The notes under the pieces are model-generated. The model was given only the letters and a program-made list of their open reading frames with translations, was not told the origin of the DNA and did not search any database. From assembly GCA_023253415.1 (NCBI GenBank), contig JALRGK010000233.1, positions 1 through 15,828 on the forward strand: 15,828 bases of DNA, read 5' to 3'. Within the stretch, counting starts at the first letter, position 1. Every line of letters begins with the position of its first letter. Both the position numbers and the translations under genes were made by a program. Source of the DNA: Rhodocyclaceae bacterium. GTDB taxonomy: Bacteria; Pseudomonadota; Gammaproteobacteria; Burkholderiales; Rhodocyclaceae. Positions 14,387 to 15,828 of this stretch are shown here, one piece after another.

Positions 14387-15735
14387 GCCTACCTCTGTCC
14401 CTCGGCCGCCGTTTGGCGTTGGTGGATTGCAACAACTTTTACGTGAGCTGTGAGCAAGCCTTTAACCCCGGACTTCGGGGCAGATTGGTCGTTGTCCTGT
14501 CCAATAACGACGGTTGCGTGGTATCCCGATCCGCGGAAGCCAAGATGGCTGGCATCCCTATGGCGGCACCCTACTTCAAGATACGGCGCGAATTCGAGGC
14601 ACAGGGGGGCATCGCGCTTTCCTCCAACTATGCCCTGTATGCCGACATGAGCCACCGAGCCATGAGCCTCATGCGCGATATGGCCGATGGTCAGGAAATC
14701 TACTCCATCGATGAATGCTTCCTTGACTTCAGCAGTTTCAATGCGGCAAGCGCCATTAACCAGGCCATTAAAATCCGGCAGCATCTCTGGCAATGTCTGA
14801 GCCTGCCCGTTTGTGTGGGGCTGGGTACAACAAAAACGCTCGCCAAACTGGCCAACCAGATGGCCAAAGATCAACAGATACCTTCCGGCGTTTGTGATTT
14901 GAGCTCCCCGACCTCTCCGCGCCGTCAGAAGCAGTTGCTGGATATGCCCGTGAACAGTGTCTGGGGCATCGGCCGGCGTACCGCTAACGCCCTGGGCGAC
15001 AAAGCTATCCGCTCGGTCGGTGATCTGCTGAAAGCACCGGAAGCGATGCTACGCAAACACTTTTCAGTCACATTGATGCGTACGCGGGCCGAACTCGCTG
15101 GACAACCCTGTATCGATCTTGAAACAAGGCCCAAGGCACGCCAACAGATTATCGCCTCGCGATCCTTCGGCCGTGCCGTCAATCGGCAAGCCGATCTCAT
15201 TGAAGCACTATCGACCTTTGCCACACGGGCTGCCGAACGTCTACGTGAAGACGGTTCTCTGGCGGGTTCCATCCAGGTTTATATCACCGGCAACCGGTTC
15301 AACGAGGCAGAGGCCGGTGCGGCCCGTGCCACGATAGTCATGCTGGATGAGCCGACCGATGACACCAGAGAAATCGTGGCCGCAACGCTGGCTGGTTTGG
15401 ATGAAATCTATCGTCCGGAGCACGGCTATAAAAAAGCAGGTGTCGTACTTGGTGGCATTGTTGCAGCGACCTGTTATCAGCCAGATCTACTCTCGACGAG
15501 TCACCGGTCAGGTAGCACTCAACTCATGGATGCGATGGATCGGATCAATCAACGTTACGGACGTGATCGTATCCGCGTAGCCTCTATGGGGTATCAGGAT
15601 GACGCAGATTGGCACATGAGCTGTTCACGACGCTCGCCCCGTTATACAACGGCGCTCGACGAGCTGCCGGTTTTTACCGCCACGGGCATGTTGTTGGCAA
15701 AAAACACTTGCTATCCGGGATCGAGTCCCCTATAA
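14383..15735 (+). CDS. umuC: UmuC, DNA polymerase V catalytic subunit (Y family)
   Basis: UmuC copies past DNA lesions with low fidelity during the SOS response, together with UmuD'. The 450 residues show the Y-family palm with D15 (LVDCNNFYVSCE) and D110-E111 in YSIDECFLDF, the SNNDGCVVSRSAEAKMAGIPM block, a thumb with helix-hairpin-helix (WGIGRRTANALGD, 194-206) and a little-finger domain (about 250-365). QPDLL (366-370) sits where E. coli UmuC has its beta-clamp peptide QLNLF. The start overlaps the umuD stop by ATGA. It is about 28 residues longer than E. coli UmuC: eight at the N-terminus and most of the rest after SPRYTTALDELPV. That tail reads into the next promoter, and the TAA stop lies inside the tRNA-Asn -10 box. 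Confidence 0.96.
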   Translation: MSLPLSLGRRLALVDCNNFYVSCEQAFNPGLRGRLVVVLSNNDGCVVSRSAEAKMAGIPMAAPYFKIRREFEAQGGIALSSNYALYADMSHRAMSLMRDMADGQEIYSIDECFLDFSSFNAASAINQAIKIRQHLWQCLSLPVCVGLGTTKTLAKLANQMAKDQQIPSGVCDLSSPTSPRRQKQLLDMPVNSVWGIGRRTANALGDKAIRSVGDLLKAPEAMLRKHFSVTLMRTRAELAGQPCIDLETRPKARQQIIASRSFGRAVNRQADLIEALSTFATRAAERLREDGSLAGSIQVYITGNRFNEAEAGAARATIVMLDEPTDDTREIVAATLAGLDEIYRPEHGYKKAGVVLGGIVAATCYQPDLLSTSHRSGSTQLMDAMDRINQRYGRDRIRVASMGYQDDADWHMSCSRRSPRYTTALDELPVFTATGMLLAKNTCYPGSSPL

Positions 15736-15736
15736 T
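15708..15736 (+). promoter_or_regulatory. Sigma70 promoter of tRNA-Asn
   Basis: TTGCTA (15708-15713) and a perfect TATAAT (15731-15736) are 17 bases apart, followed by a C-rich discriminator (tcgctccgc). Start is expected near 15743, about six bases before the tRNA. The -35 box and spacer lie within the umuC reading frame. Confidence 0.85.
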
Positions 15737-15748
15737 TCGCTCCGCTGT

Positions 15749-15824
15749 TCCTCGATAGCTCAGTCGGTAGAGCGCCGGACTGTTAATCCGTAGGTCCCTG
15801 GTTCGAGCCCAGGTCGAGGAGCCA
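15749..15824 (+). tRNA. tRNA-Asn (GTT)
   Basis: The 76-base cloverleaf has acceptor stem TCCTCGA/TCGAGGA, D-arm TAGCTCAGTCGGTAGAGC, anticodon loop CTGTTAA (anticodon GTT), T-loop TTCGAGC and encoded CCA. It is nearly identical to E. coli tRNA-Asn. No terminator can be seen because the window ends four bases later. Confidence 0.98.
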
Positions 15825-15828
15825 AGAT

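Noticed and set aside
15749..15828. Genomic-island attachment site at tRNA-Asn
   Set aside because: tRNA-Asn genes are frequent island targets, but the tRNA is intact, the window ends at once and no integrase or direct repeat can be seen.

Overview
The window looks like chromosomal DNA of a gammaproteobacterium. The clues are the uvrC-pgsA-tRNA-Gly-tRNA-Cys order, an RluA close to the E. coli form, a polycistronic MdtABC/MuxABC-type efflux operon, and moderate GC content. The species cannot be fixed from sequence alone. No transposase, integrase, CRISPR array or phage gene was found.

Layout. Positions 1-53 hold the tail of an unidentified gene. uvrC (nucleotide excision repair) and pgsA (phosphatidylglycerol synthesis) follow on the + strand and overlap by 8 bases. 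A stable-RNA transcription unit comes next: a strong promoter, tRNA-Gly, tRNA-Cys and an identical tRNA-Gly, ended by a UUCG-loop terminator. A small lipoprotein gene (2952-3251) closes the left half. The short convergent gap 3252-3402 holds a 28-bp sequence that closely resembles the chromosomal dif site (XerC/XerD dimer-resolution site), set inside an 8-bp inverted repeat. To its right, rluA (-) and dsbB (+) diverge. dsbB overlaps tail-to-tail with a four-gene efflux operon on the - strand: membrane fusion protein, RND pump MdtB/MuxB, RND pump MdtC/MuxC and an outer-membrane lipoprotein channel, each joined to the next by a 4-base stop/start overlap. Divergent from that operon is umuD-umuC (SOS mutagenesis, + strand), and the window ends with tRNA-Asn.

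How it fits together. Most genes converge on the dif candidate from both sides. All four exact FtsK-orienting (KOPS, GGGNAGGG) octamers I found lie to its right on the - strand, so they also point to it. The window is therefore probably part of the replication terminus.

The second notable region is 13680-13775, between the efflux operon and umuDC. It holds a 25-bp near-perfect palindrome. The UmuD encoded beside it is an enlarged S24-peptidase protein of about 203 residues with an extra basic N-terminal region, the architecture of Acinetobacter UmuDAb, a LexA-like self-cleaving repressor. The palindrome also resembles the UmuDAb operator as I recall it. This suggests a DNA-damage repressor that controls its own operon and possibly the divergent multidrug efflux operon as well.
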